Assembly: GCF_014839805.1 (NCBI RefSeq)
Contig: NC_051130.1
Location: 2,790,001-2,854,000, forward strand
Length of the DNA stretch: 64,000 bases
From: Manduca sexta
Lineage: Eukaryota > Arthropoda > Insecta > Lepidoptera > Sphingidae
Direction of reading: 5' to 3'
Position 1 is the stretch's first letter. Each line of letters begins with the position of its first letter. Under the pieces are notes generated by a model. The model made no database searches and was not told the DNA's origin. It was given only the letters and a program-made list of their open reading frames with translations. The translations under genes were made by a program, and so were the position numbers. This document shows positions 46,180 to 57,900 of the stretch, piece after piece.

Positions 46180-48673
46180 TTAGCAAAATATTACTAGAAG
46201 ACCGGGAGGTGTGGCTTAGCTGCAACTATAACGTAGGATTATATCCTCTTTGGCTGCAACGTCACAATGGCGTCGGTGCATCATGCGTTCGATGAAAAAG
46301 GCGGGAAGTTTAAAATGGCCAGCTCGCGCGGACCACTGCGTCACCCATACATTTTTGTGTTTTGAATTTTTAGATCGTACGGACGTTTACATAATTTGGC
46401 TAGCTATATTTTTGTGTAATATATTTGATCGACTTTCAAATGGACAATTACTAGTAACTATAAATCAAACAACAATATTAAAAACAAAATTTTATTATCA
46501 ATTCCATGCAAAGTTCACCATTTATGCTTACACCGAACTCAAGTACTAATGCTTTGTTCAGAACAACTACTGACTTGGACAAACTTGTTGACACTGGCTA
46601 ACAAAGCCAGAGGGTAAAATACTTTATACCGCAGAGATAGAATCTGAAATGCTTTGAAGTAAAATAATTATCGATTTTAGAAAGAATATTTACTATTCAA
46701 AGTTTATAAATTTTCTTTTACCTTTTGATATTGTTTGGTCAATAAAAAAAAATCGAAGTATTAAAAAAAATCAATTTCGAACTTTATTACTTTTAAAAGC
46801 AAAAACAAGTTTGTCCACACAGGTAACTAAAAAAATATATCTTAGAATAACATCCACTTCCATCATTTTAAAATGCACCATAAACCTATGTACATTAAAT
46901 CTGTTTTTAAACTAAATCAAATGGAAAAACACAACAAGCGCAGTACATAACTTACATTTTTTATCCCTATGTGTTTGGTATAACGGCTTTCTGGCCACTT
47001 GATTGAGGAAAATGACATTTACACATTCGAAATAGGGACGTTCCATATTAACTACTAAATCGATGGCGATTCGATATCGATTATGGGCTGACATAGATAT
47101 GACAGAGCGTAAGGAAGAGATTTTTTCTGTCAAAGTAATATCGACATTAATTTCATCGACATAATATTCAAAATCAATTAACAAAATGTAATGCAATTTA
47201 TTCTTCTGTTAATGGATTTAGAATATTATTTCAATTAATACAATGTTGATATTAGTTTGACAGTAAAAAAACTCTGCTTACACCACGCGTGGTTCAGGCC
47301 TTTTGACTTTTTTTCCCGCCAACTATCCCTCCTATAACTCTGAAGCTACGTCAATGCAAACAATAGATCATTTCTGGATTGTACTGTGCTATTATTTATC
47401 CTCTAACAAGGGGCCACAACGCCAATAAGCAAGTAGAATGCAGTGTTTGGGCACATGTAACTGTCGATAAATTATCTCAAGGAACTTCGAGTGAGGACGG
47501 CCAACAAAACTACATCATAATATGATTTCTCTTTACAAACATTAAAATTGCTGACATTAACAAAGTTTTACTTCTTATTATTGGGGTAAGTTTTAATTGG
47601 CTCTAAGTTGCTGTAAAATTTGCTTTTTTGCTGTAAAGTCTTTTTTTTTTAATAAATAGGGTGGTTTAAATCCTATTTGGGTATTTTTTTTGTTTTTCGT
47701 TTTTTTTACTTTTACCCCAGGTCTAAATTAATGCGAGCAACTTTAGTCGAGTAGGCTTTTCACACATAACCGTTTAATTGTGAATTTGAAATATTTATAT
47801 GTATATATTTTTTCATTAAGACCAAATGGTAGGACGAAATTCAGTACTATTTTTCTAAAGATTTAGAATTGTTCTATTAAACGAATATGTGTAAGAAGGT
47901 TTGTATATAATAATTCATAAATACATTAAACATGTGATCACTGAATAATACTTAGAAACGAAATATCAACAAAAACGCTCAGTTTTTTTTTTTCATTAAA
48001 TAAATAATAAAATTTCACAATTTCATACCCTTACGATTATAAAATGGGAATATTGCTTCCAATGTATTTTTATCACTAAATTCTTATTTAGTACTTGATT
48101 TAAAAAAAATTGAAAAATGTTTTTATATACAGGGTGTTCAAAATTGATCGAACTCACCTAAATTACGTCGAAGATGTCTTTTCAACTACATTAACAATTG
48201 TTTAGACATTAATCACGATTATTATTAATCGTAATAAATCTATTTCTTAATTTTCAAATATTAACAACCGCCTGTATATTAAACAAATATTCCAATATTT
48301 CCTCTTTGATTTGGACATGTCTAAGTTATATTATGTTGTTCAATAACTACTATGAAAATACGTTATGTGAAGGAAATTCGAAAATACAAAAAATATTTAT
48401 TCTCGGAATGGACTTTTACTTTTTTTTGTTTGTTTATTTTGGTAACTTCTCTATTTTGGCAGGAAAAAGATAACCGACGTTAGAGCACAACTATTTTTTG
48501 TTCAAAATATGGATTATGAATCTATTAAGATATTTTTTTCTGGTGAATAAGAAACTTATAAATATTTCACTCATCATATAATATCGTCACACCCGCTTGG
48601 TTGAAAAAATAATTTACTTATTGTTTCTTGCAATATTTTAGTATATGTAATTCTTTACTCTTATTCGCACGCT
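46180..48673. other. Intergenic between TG-2 and nicalin, no gene recognised
   Basis: AT-rich with long A and T runs. An ACAGGGTGTTCAAAATTGAT block near 48130 looks like a transposon end but I find no partner. Several short frames lack any family resemblance. Confidence 0.5.
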
Positions 48674-48679
48674 TTTATT
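48674..48679 (-). terminator. Nicalin polyadenylation signal
   Basis: AATAAA on the - strand, about 108 nt after the stop. A poly-C run (+ strand, about 48686-48703) lies inside the predicted 3' UTR. Confidence 0.6.
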
Positions 48680-48786
48680 TATAGTCACCCCCCCCCCCCC
48701 CCCGCTTATATGTAATACCAACCCCATAGTCAATAGAAATACTTTCAGTATATTTCCGAATTTCCCCGCACAGTGTGCACGTTAAT

Positions 48787-48928
48787 TTATTGAACCTTGG
48801 CCTTCCCGGTGAAGATCTTGGCGTACTCGTCGTAGAACCGCGGGAACACTTGTATCGCGAAGTACACCACGGTGAGATACGCCACAATCGCGAGGGTCAG
48901 GATGAGATCAAACACAGCTGGCTTCACA
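48787..48928 (-). CDS. NCLN: Nicalin exon 10 (residues 504-550, stop)
   Basis: SVKPAVFDLILTLAIVAYLT and the rest of the membrane span, then a tail ending TGKAKVQ and TAA. Confidence 0.94.
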
Positions 48929-51900
48929 CTGGAATACAAACACATTTATTAAAACTATTTCTAGAATTGAAGTATATTCTATAGACGTCAATGTCCATAT
49001 AAACTATTTGTTCAAAATCTGAACTAAAATGGCGACCAAAACGTCACTGTTATAACCTATTTATTCGCTTGAACAACTAATAATTTTACTTATTTAACTA
49101 ATATTTTTATTTCACATCCAGGTTAACGTTAAGACTCGAGTTCTTATATTATGAGCGCCACTTCGTACATAACGCTGTCAATGTTGAAATCATACTTAAG
49201 TCAGGTGTACGAATTGCAGTACAGTTGAGTCGAACACAATGAGTGTACGGAAGGCTAGATCTATAGTACATATATATCGATGATTTTTCGGATTTTATTG
49301 CGGATTCTTACATAAAAAGCGACCGTATCCAAGGCGCAAAACCAACCATAGTGACCCACGTATGTCGCATTACGGGATCAGCCTGTATACAGGTCGCCAT
49401 TGTATTGACTGGCGAGGGATAACTATTTCTTGTCAGTCGTTACTCTATCTGGACCCCACTCCACTTACCATCAGAACCAGTGGACTCTTTGTTGTACTCC
49501 TATTTTTATATTTTTATTTTGATTTGTTTATTTGAATTTGAACGCGTAAACAAACAACCAAACAATGGCTATAGTCTAGTGGAACGAACTGCCGAAAGGA
49601 ATATCCGCACGTTTAAAATCTAAGGACACACACCTCTGACATTTCTATAGTTATGTGTGTATTCTTCGTGAATTATCGCTTGCTTTAACGATGAAAGGAG
49701 GCATCGTGAGGAAATCTGCATACTTGACCTCTAGGAATTTTGAGGGTGTGTAAAGTCTACCAATCCGCACTAGACCAGCGTGGTGGACTAAGGCCTAACT
49801 CTCTCAGTATTTTTTTACAGTCCCTGAAGTCAACACTATGGGAGATCTGCGAACTGTATACTGATCTACCACGGCTAAAACCCTCTCAGGGCCCTTATTC
49901 TGTATGATAGTGTAAACGCGTAACGCGGCCGTGTCATGTTATCTTCGAGAAATGTGTGTGGAATGGTATTCTGTAAGCCAAATTTCTATAGTACTAAACA
50001 TGATGGGTTGTGTTACGCACTTGTTACGCGTGCTTGTTACGCACTGTCAAAATAACGTGCGGGATAGAGAATAAGGCCCCAGTATAAGAGGCCCGTGCCC
50101 AACAGTGGGACAGTATAATACACGACTGATATTGTTAGAGTATTATCAACGCGTATTTATAGTTCAGGATAGTTTATCTACAGCCAGTAAATCTTACCTA
50201 TACACGTATAACACAGCGCTGGTCGGCGAGTAGAGGGTGTACTCGGGCTCCCTCTTGTCCACGGCGTGGACGCTCACGGTGACGTCCATGTATCGGGACA
50301 GCGCTCGCTCCAAAGCGCCCGTCACTCCTGCAATATCACTGTTATCTCCAGTACTGCCGTGCTACGGGGCCGTTCAAGTATTACGTAACGCAATTTTGGG
50401 GGGGTGGGGCTCTTGTAAAACGTTACGATGCGTATCAGGGGCGGGAGGGGGGGCTCGTACAAAGCGTTATGTAACATTGGTTTTTCTATTTTAAAACAAT
50501 AACAAAGGTATATTAGCGACATTCGGTATTTTGCGTAAAATAATAGGGTACCGGACTCATTCTTATTCTTAACAATTAACAAATATTACCATAATATAAA
50601 TTACTAGCTTTTGGCCGCGGCTCCGCCCGCGTTATAAAGTTTTTCGGGCTAAAGTTTTCCGTTATAAAAGTCACGCTATATATTTTCCCGGGAGCCTATG
50701 TTCTTCCCAGGGTCTCAAACTGTCTCCATACCAAATTTTATCCTAATACGTTGGGTAGTTTTTGAGTTAAACTCAACGTTCGGGCAGACCGATGCAGCGG
50801 GGGACTTTTGTTTTATGATATTTTTTTGTAGAACTTTTTAAGAGGAACATTCCCGTCATACATTATTGTTGCATAACTTTAACCGTTTACGCAGCGCACG
50901 CAACAGAAGCTCTCAAAACTAATAAATTGTCCCCGTTTTTGCATCATGTTTTATTACTGCTCCGCTCCTATTGGTCATAGCGTGACGATATATAACCTAT
51001 AGCACTCCAGGAACAAAGGCCTATCCAACACAAAAATATTTTTTCAGTTCGAACCGGTAGTTCCTGAGATTAGCGATTACTACTCCGCTCCTATTGGACA
51101 TAGCGTGATGATATATATAGCCAATAGCATTCCAGGAACAAAGGACTATCCAACACAAAAATAATTATTCAGTTCAAACTCCAAGTTTCTGAGATTAGCC
51201 ATTACTGCTCCGCTCCTATCGGTCATAGCGTGATGATATATAGCCTATAGCACTTCACGAACAAAGGGCTATCCAATACAAAATGATTTTTTTAGTTCGA
51301 ACCGGTAGTACCTGAGATTAGCCATTACTGCTCCGCTCCTATTGGGTATAGCGTGATGATATATAGCCTATAGCACTCCACGAACAAAGGGCTATCCAAC
51401 GCAAAAAGAATTTTTCAGTTCGGACCGGTAGTTCCTGAGATTAGGCATTACTGCTCCGCTCCTATTGAGTATAGCGTGATGATATATAGCCTATAGCACT
51501 TCACGAACAAAGGGCTATCCAACGCAAAAAGAATTTTTCAGTTTGGACCGGTAGTTCCTGAGATTAGCGCGTTCAAACAAACAAACAAACAAACTCTTCA
51601 GCTTTATATAATAGTATAGATAACACAGAAGAAATTATTAAAATCCGGTGAAAAATCAACAAGTTGTAAGTCTTTAAATTTTGGTGGAAGGGGTAATTAA
51701 CAAGAAACAGAAAAGAGACGAAATACCCACATGTGACGTCATCGGGAATTACGACGCGTGCGAAAGAAAGAGATGAAGCGATATCCCCACATCGCGCCCA
51801 CTTCTGCACATTACAATATTTTAAATATTAATTACTCACTCATTTTTTAACCAATTGTTATGCAGTTTTCGCAGAAGTGCTTCTTTTTCGTATTAAAAGC

Positions 51901-54900
51901 CATTACATATAGAATAATTTACAAAATCAAGCATAGGCCGGTCCCCTATTGTGAATATTACAAAAAATAATGTCACTTTAGAGTTACATAACTTTTGGTG
52001 GGGGTGTCATACAGGAAAACGTTATGGCGCGTTACATGGGAGAGTAGGGTTGTCAAATATCTTCAAAAAATGCGTTACGTAATACTTGAACGGCCCCTAA
52101 GCTCAAAAGCGGTATCTCAAAAGAACTTGTTAAAAAAACCTTCTATTTTAAACCCAAATTGAACTCAACAATTAACTTGACAATAGAAAAAAATGAGTTA
52201 CCCGCGTTCGGTGCAGTAGTCGTGATGATTTGCGCCGCTCTCGGCTGCGATGACAAATAATTGAACCAATGCTTCACTGAAGCCTCGTCTACACTCTGAA
52301 AGAGAAAACAATAGTTTAACCTACAACAAAAAAAATATATTACATTTACGTAGTATTCGCGGTTTTAATTATTTTAGTTTTCTCGATAAAATCCGAAGAA
52401 TAGTTTAATTTTAATGTCTAACATTCGCGTAAACATAAGAAATCATTTTAACGTAGCCTAGTTGAATGGAATGGCCTGCCAAGACGAATGTCCACAGGTT
52501 CAAATATCGAGGGCATACACCTCTGACTTTTCTAAAATTATATGTGTATTCTTTGTAAAATATCGCTTGATTTAACAGTGAAGGAAACATCGTGAGAAAA
52601 CCTGCATACCTGAGAAGTTTTCTATAGGAATTTTGAGGGTTTGTGAAGTCTACTAATCCGCACTAGGCCAGCGTGGAGGACTAAGACCTAACCCTCTCAG
52701 TAGTATAGGCCCGTGCCCAGCAGTGAGACAATATATAATGCAGGACTGATATTATTATTATTATAATACATTTATGTAGATTTGTGTAGGTTTATTTACA
52801 GTATGGAATATGATTCACGCTTTTTAACCAACTTCAAAAGAGAGAGGTAATTATTTGCCGTATTTTTTTAGTTGATTACAGCACAAATTTTTAACCCCAT
52901 GTTCCGATTTAAATTATTATTTTTACCTTCAATTTTGTGCGGCTTTGAAATGGTCCAAATTTAATTTGATTAATATCCAGTATTTATTTCCGACAACAGG
53001 CTTGACTGGGGCCCTATATAGCATTATTTTTAGTATATTACAAATCCGAAATTAGTTTGTCGAGAATTAGTAGCACAATCCATTGCACTAATTTGTAATA
53101 TATGTTATATTTTATCTCATAAAAACATATTAAAAATCGTCAAGCAGGTTACCTTTTGTATTAATTAAATTCCACATGTACTACAGCCAGTCTACCTACT
53201 ACTACAACTGACCATTACAAGTACACCCTTCCCCACCCCGCGGCCCCGCACATGTCCCGCTCGCTCCCTGCCGCGGCGCGGGCGGTGCGCATGATCATTT
53301 CCGCGTGAGTTTACTACAGTAGAACCCGTTTAATACGTTCACGCTTAATACGATTTCTCGCATAATACGCCATTTTGCATCAGTCCCTGCAACTTGAGAC
53401 ATGTTTTCATACATTCTTTAACGCATAATACGATTCGTCATCCCGTTTAATACGCCCTAATGCCAACACATATTACCTCCGCGGCAGTGGCCAGCGGACT
53501 GACTGAACTGCGGCGACCGAACGTGTGCGGGCGGCGGGTTGGCGGGGGAGGGGGGACGCGTGGTCAGTTTGTTGGTTTAGGCGGGACTACTACCTACGCT
53601 TACGCGCTCGTGCTCTATATTCTTCGTATTGTGTTGTGTGCACATCATTTGTTTGTTACAAAATGACTACAATTAAGCGAAAGGCCTTGTCAATTCAAGA
53701 AAAAATTAAGATATTGAATGCTTTTGATAAAAAATCACAAACTAAAAATCAAACTCCAACCATTGATGATAATATGGCATCGTGCGAAATTCAATCAATT
53801 GAAGATGTGAATAACACACAAGAAGAGGCTGAAAGTGATAATGACCAAGAAGATGAGTCAACTCCGATTTTGTTACACGCCCAGGCATTATCAGCAGTTA
53901 ATGATTTAAGACGCTATGTAACTTCTTTGAATCAAAGCGAAGACGCACTACAAAAGTTAAATTACGTTGAAAATCTTGTAATTGTTAATGCCTCAAAATA
54001 TTTTTGTCAAACTAAAATAAGTGATTATTTTAAATAACGTGATAGATACACGGCATTTTATATAACGTACATAATTTTGAAATGTACAATTCAATACCTA
54101 ATATTAATACATACGTATGTAGTAGGTCCGTTTTTTATTTCCCTATATCCCGCATAATACGCTTTCCCGCTTAAGACGCGTTTTTAGTTGAGTCCCTGTG
54201 AAATCGTCTTAAACGGGTTTTACTGTATTATTATTTTTGTATTTTTATATGATCTTTTACACCAAAATCTAAGGTGTTTTAGCATTATGATATTAATTAA
54301 CCCATATAGAATCGGAATATTTGCCGGCGAACATGACAACTACATGACATTACGCGTGTCACGGAAAAATAACCTTATTATGTAGTATATAAGGTTATAT
54401 TCCCGTGACACACGTAAATGTCATGTAGCTGTCATGTTTGCCGGCAACCATTCCGATGCTATATGCGTTAGTCTTGTATTACAACATAATATTCCTTACC
54501 AGAACCTCGTCGTACATCTGCCTGTCCTCGTGGTTGATCTCGTCGGTGAGGTTGTAGATGTGCGAGGCGAGTGCGCGGGCGATGGCGGCGATATTATCGG
54601 CCGCGAGCCGCGCGGACTGCTCCGACCACACGTCCAGCACCGTGCTGCGGCCCGGAGACTTGTGGCTCTGGGGGGCATTGTATAACACATGATAAATACA
54701 ACTATAAGTGGTGTCGGCTAGTATTATATGGTGTTTATTATAAGTGGGCACATACAATACGCATATATACTATAATGGCAAGTACAAAGGGTTAGCACGT
54801 GACTCGCGGTGGACGACGTGCGCACGCGCATGAAAATCCTGGCGCGAGCGGGCCGGCAGGGCGTCGTAGGGGAAGCGCTGGCGAGGCGCGGGGGGAATGG

Positions 54901-57900
54901 CGCGCTCGCGATGCACCTCCTGGCGACCGAGCTGATACACATGTCCCGCTTTATTAACCGACATCAAAAAAGGAGGAGGTTCTCAATTTGACTGTATTTT
55001 TTATGTTTGTTATCTCAGAACTTTTTACAACTCTATTTATTAGCATGCCTAACTTATATCTGTTTTATAATAAATGCGAAAAAAACTCTGTTACTCTTTC
55101 AAGATTAATTACTGAACCAATTTTGATGAAATTTGGTACAGAGTGAGCTCAAACTACAGGAAAAGAGATAAAATATTTTTTATTGTCATAAACCGAAGCC
55201 CCGAGCATTACTTAGTAACCACTATAAAACAGTTACCTGCAGCGAGCTAAGGGTAAAAGCAGTCATCCTGCGTATGCTGAACCTCTCGTGCTGCCAGGCC
55301 AGTAGCTCGTCCGCCAAGTTGATCTTCTTGTGGTTTATGGGGACGCCAAGCCGGGATTTGAAGGAGTGCGCCGCTCCCTCCGGCTTGGGCGGCTTCGACA
55401 CGTGCATGGTCATAGAAGGAGACGAAGCCAAAGAGTCCAGGCACATGACGAACGACACGTCCTGTAGTTAGAAATATATGTTTATACCAAAAGGGCCCTG
55501 TTATACCGATCGCGAAGAATTGAGGAAATTAAAAATACAAATTTAGCTTCCGGAGAGTTTATCTTTGGTCAACATAGCATAAGCTATATTCTGGTGTTAA
55601 ATGGCGTACATCCAGGGCGTTGTCGATAAATTTTGAGGGCATATTTCTTATGAGCTACATTTAAATATTAGGTCAATCGCTCTAGGCCACTGCTGCTTCA
55701 GGACGACGCTAGACCACTATTGGCGACGCAAATACTTTTTGGTGAATCTGGTTTAGTTTTTTAAGTATTTTAATTCCGATCCTTCGATATAATGTTCTTT
55801 TGTACTTACTTGTCACTTGAGAGTTTTTCGTCGCATGTGAATATATATTTTTCGTATAACGCCTATTTTAATTTAACGTGGTTGAGTACTGGCTCATCGT
55901 CAACAGCCACATTGATTAATTAATTCTATTTAAAAAAAAAACATTCGACTCTGTATGCCTCCCATACAAAACATTAATTTCATGTATAAGGACTTAATAT
56001 TATTTTGGCAATATTGTTTTGTATACTTTATAAAAATAAATGGGATCAATATAGTCATGTTGTACCTGCAACAACGAAGCATCAGTGGAATCCAGCTGTT
56101 CCTCGAGCCACTTTTTGGCGGCGAAGTAGTTGAGGTGGTGTCCGGCGGAGGTCAGCACGAACAGCAGGTCGGGCGCGGCGCGGGTGGCGGCGGCGCCGTA
56201 CAGCCGCGAGAACACGCGCGCCAGCTCCAGCACCGCCACCGCGCCCGACGCGTTCGAGTCCGCGCCCAGAGACAACTCCTGCGGGACACGTACGTCATAC
56301 ACTAGATACCTAATGATTTCTCACGTTTACGCGAATGTTAGACATTGAAATTAAACTTATTTTCGGATTCTATCGCGGTATTGGTGTTTTATTTTCTCCC
56401 GACGTTTCGAAGACTTTGCAGCCTTCATGGTCACGGGGGGGGACTGTCAGAAACGTCGGGAGAAAATAAAACACTAATCCCGCGATAGAATCCGAAAATT
56501 AGTTTAATTTCACTAGATACCTTTCCACAATCGGTAAGGGTCCGTTCAAGTGTTACGTAACGCATTTTTTAAAGATTTTTTACCCCTCCGTGTAACGCGC
56601 CGTAACATCTTCATGTACGCCTCCGTCCCCAGTTACGTAACTCTAGAGTGTCATATTTTTCTAAAATTCACAATTATGTCACGCAAAGTACCAGAAAGTC
56701 GTTAGAATGCCTTTGTTATTGTTTTAAAATAAAAAAAACTAATGATACATAACGCGTTGTACGGAACTTCCCTCACGCCCCTGTAACGCATCGTAACGTT
56801 TTACAAGAAACCCCCCTCCCCCTCTCCCCTCCAAATTACGTTATATAATACTTGAACGGCCTCTAATACAAAACAATAAATCTATGGAAATTACATATCT
56901 TACGATATTACTTATTAGATATTATCTTAATTACTGGTGGTTGGGCTCTTCATATGTAAGAGTCCGCCTGGGTAGGTAAAACTGCAATGTCTATTTCTGC
57001 CGCCAAGCAACAGTGTGTAGTCACTGTTATGTTCCGGTTTTAAGGACATTGTAGCCAGTGCAACTACTGAACATAATAAGACTTAACGTCTCACGTCTCA
57101 GGATGGCGAGGGCAGTGGAATACCAAACAATACTTTGTAATTGAAGATGTTGGATGGTATTTCTGCTATTTATGGGCAGTCGTATCGCTTAACATCAGGG
57201 GAACGGGAAGCTCGTCTCGTCAATCAAAGCAATAAAAATATATAATTAATGTATATTAACGCTCGGGTCTGTTCTCTTACAATTATTATCTTCTATTAAC
57301 ATAAAAAATTCAGAAGGTTAGGTGGTGAAAGGTAAACTTTCCCATTACGCGCCCATACCTACTCGAGCCTAATACTTACATTTTAAATATCATTATCATC
57401 CTTCAACCACTTATAAATCATCTGATCCAACATAACAATTTACTTATGTTGCATATAAAATTACGTATGAAATGAAACGTAAAGAACAAACATATTTAAT
57501 GACCAGAAAAGGCACGTACGGGCACAAGTCCGGACGAGTCGTAGTGTGCGACGATGACGATGGTCTGGCCGGAGCCCGACCGGCCGACCAGCTTGCCGTG
57601 CAGCGTCACCGGCTTCGAGTCCAGCTTCTGCGGGGCAGACGCTGATACCACTGTCGGGACAATATCAATCAGGCTTGTGTTTATTGATTTGAGCGCGTTA
57701 GAAATTAAAATTAAAATATTTTTAAGATTTTATTGCGGTTTAACACCTCAATCTCACGAAGGCTGCAGTGTTCGAAACGTTGGGAGAAAACTAAAATATT
57801 AATACCGCCATAAAATAGTTTAATTTTAATGTCAGGCTTGTGTTTTTCTTATTTGTAGAATTTCTTTAAATAAACAGGGTCATTTCGACATTGCGTTACT

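Larger units (their letters stand above)
50365..52097. mobile_element. MITE family G, copy 1, split by a retroelement
   Basis: Ends GGGGCCGTTCAAGTATTACG and CGTAATACTTGAACGGCCCC are perfect inverse copies next to TA dinucleotides (50363-50364, 52098-52099). A short intact relative is at 56537-56863. The middle is occupied by a retroelement tail and a minisatellite (50603-51621). In nicalin intron 8, starting 38 bp from exon 9. Confidence 0.75.

Noticed and set aside
46250..46549. 99-codon open frame
   Set aside because: No family resemblance, no splice context, AT-rich codon use as in neighbouring non-coding DNA.
48686..48703. Poly-C run as an assembly gap or marker
   Set aside because: It is ordinary homopolymer in the nicalin 3' UTR; length may be inaccurate in the assembly, but there is no sign of a gap.
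50953..51568. CRISPR-like array
   Set aside because: Units are about 123 bp, directly adjacent and without unique spacers; this is a minisatellite in a eukaryotic intron.
54788..54950. Missing nicalin exon
   Set aside because: Exons 6 and 7 join in phase 0 and give continuous nicalin sequence; inserting this block has no counterpart in the family.
55955..56305. 116-codon + strand frame
   Set aside because: Antisense shadow of GC-rich nicalin exon 5.
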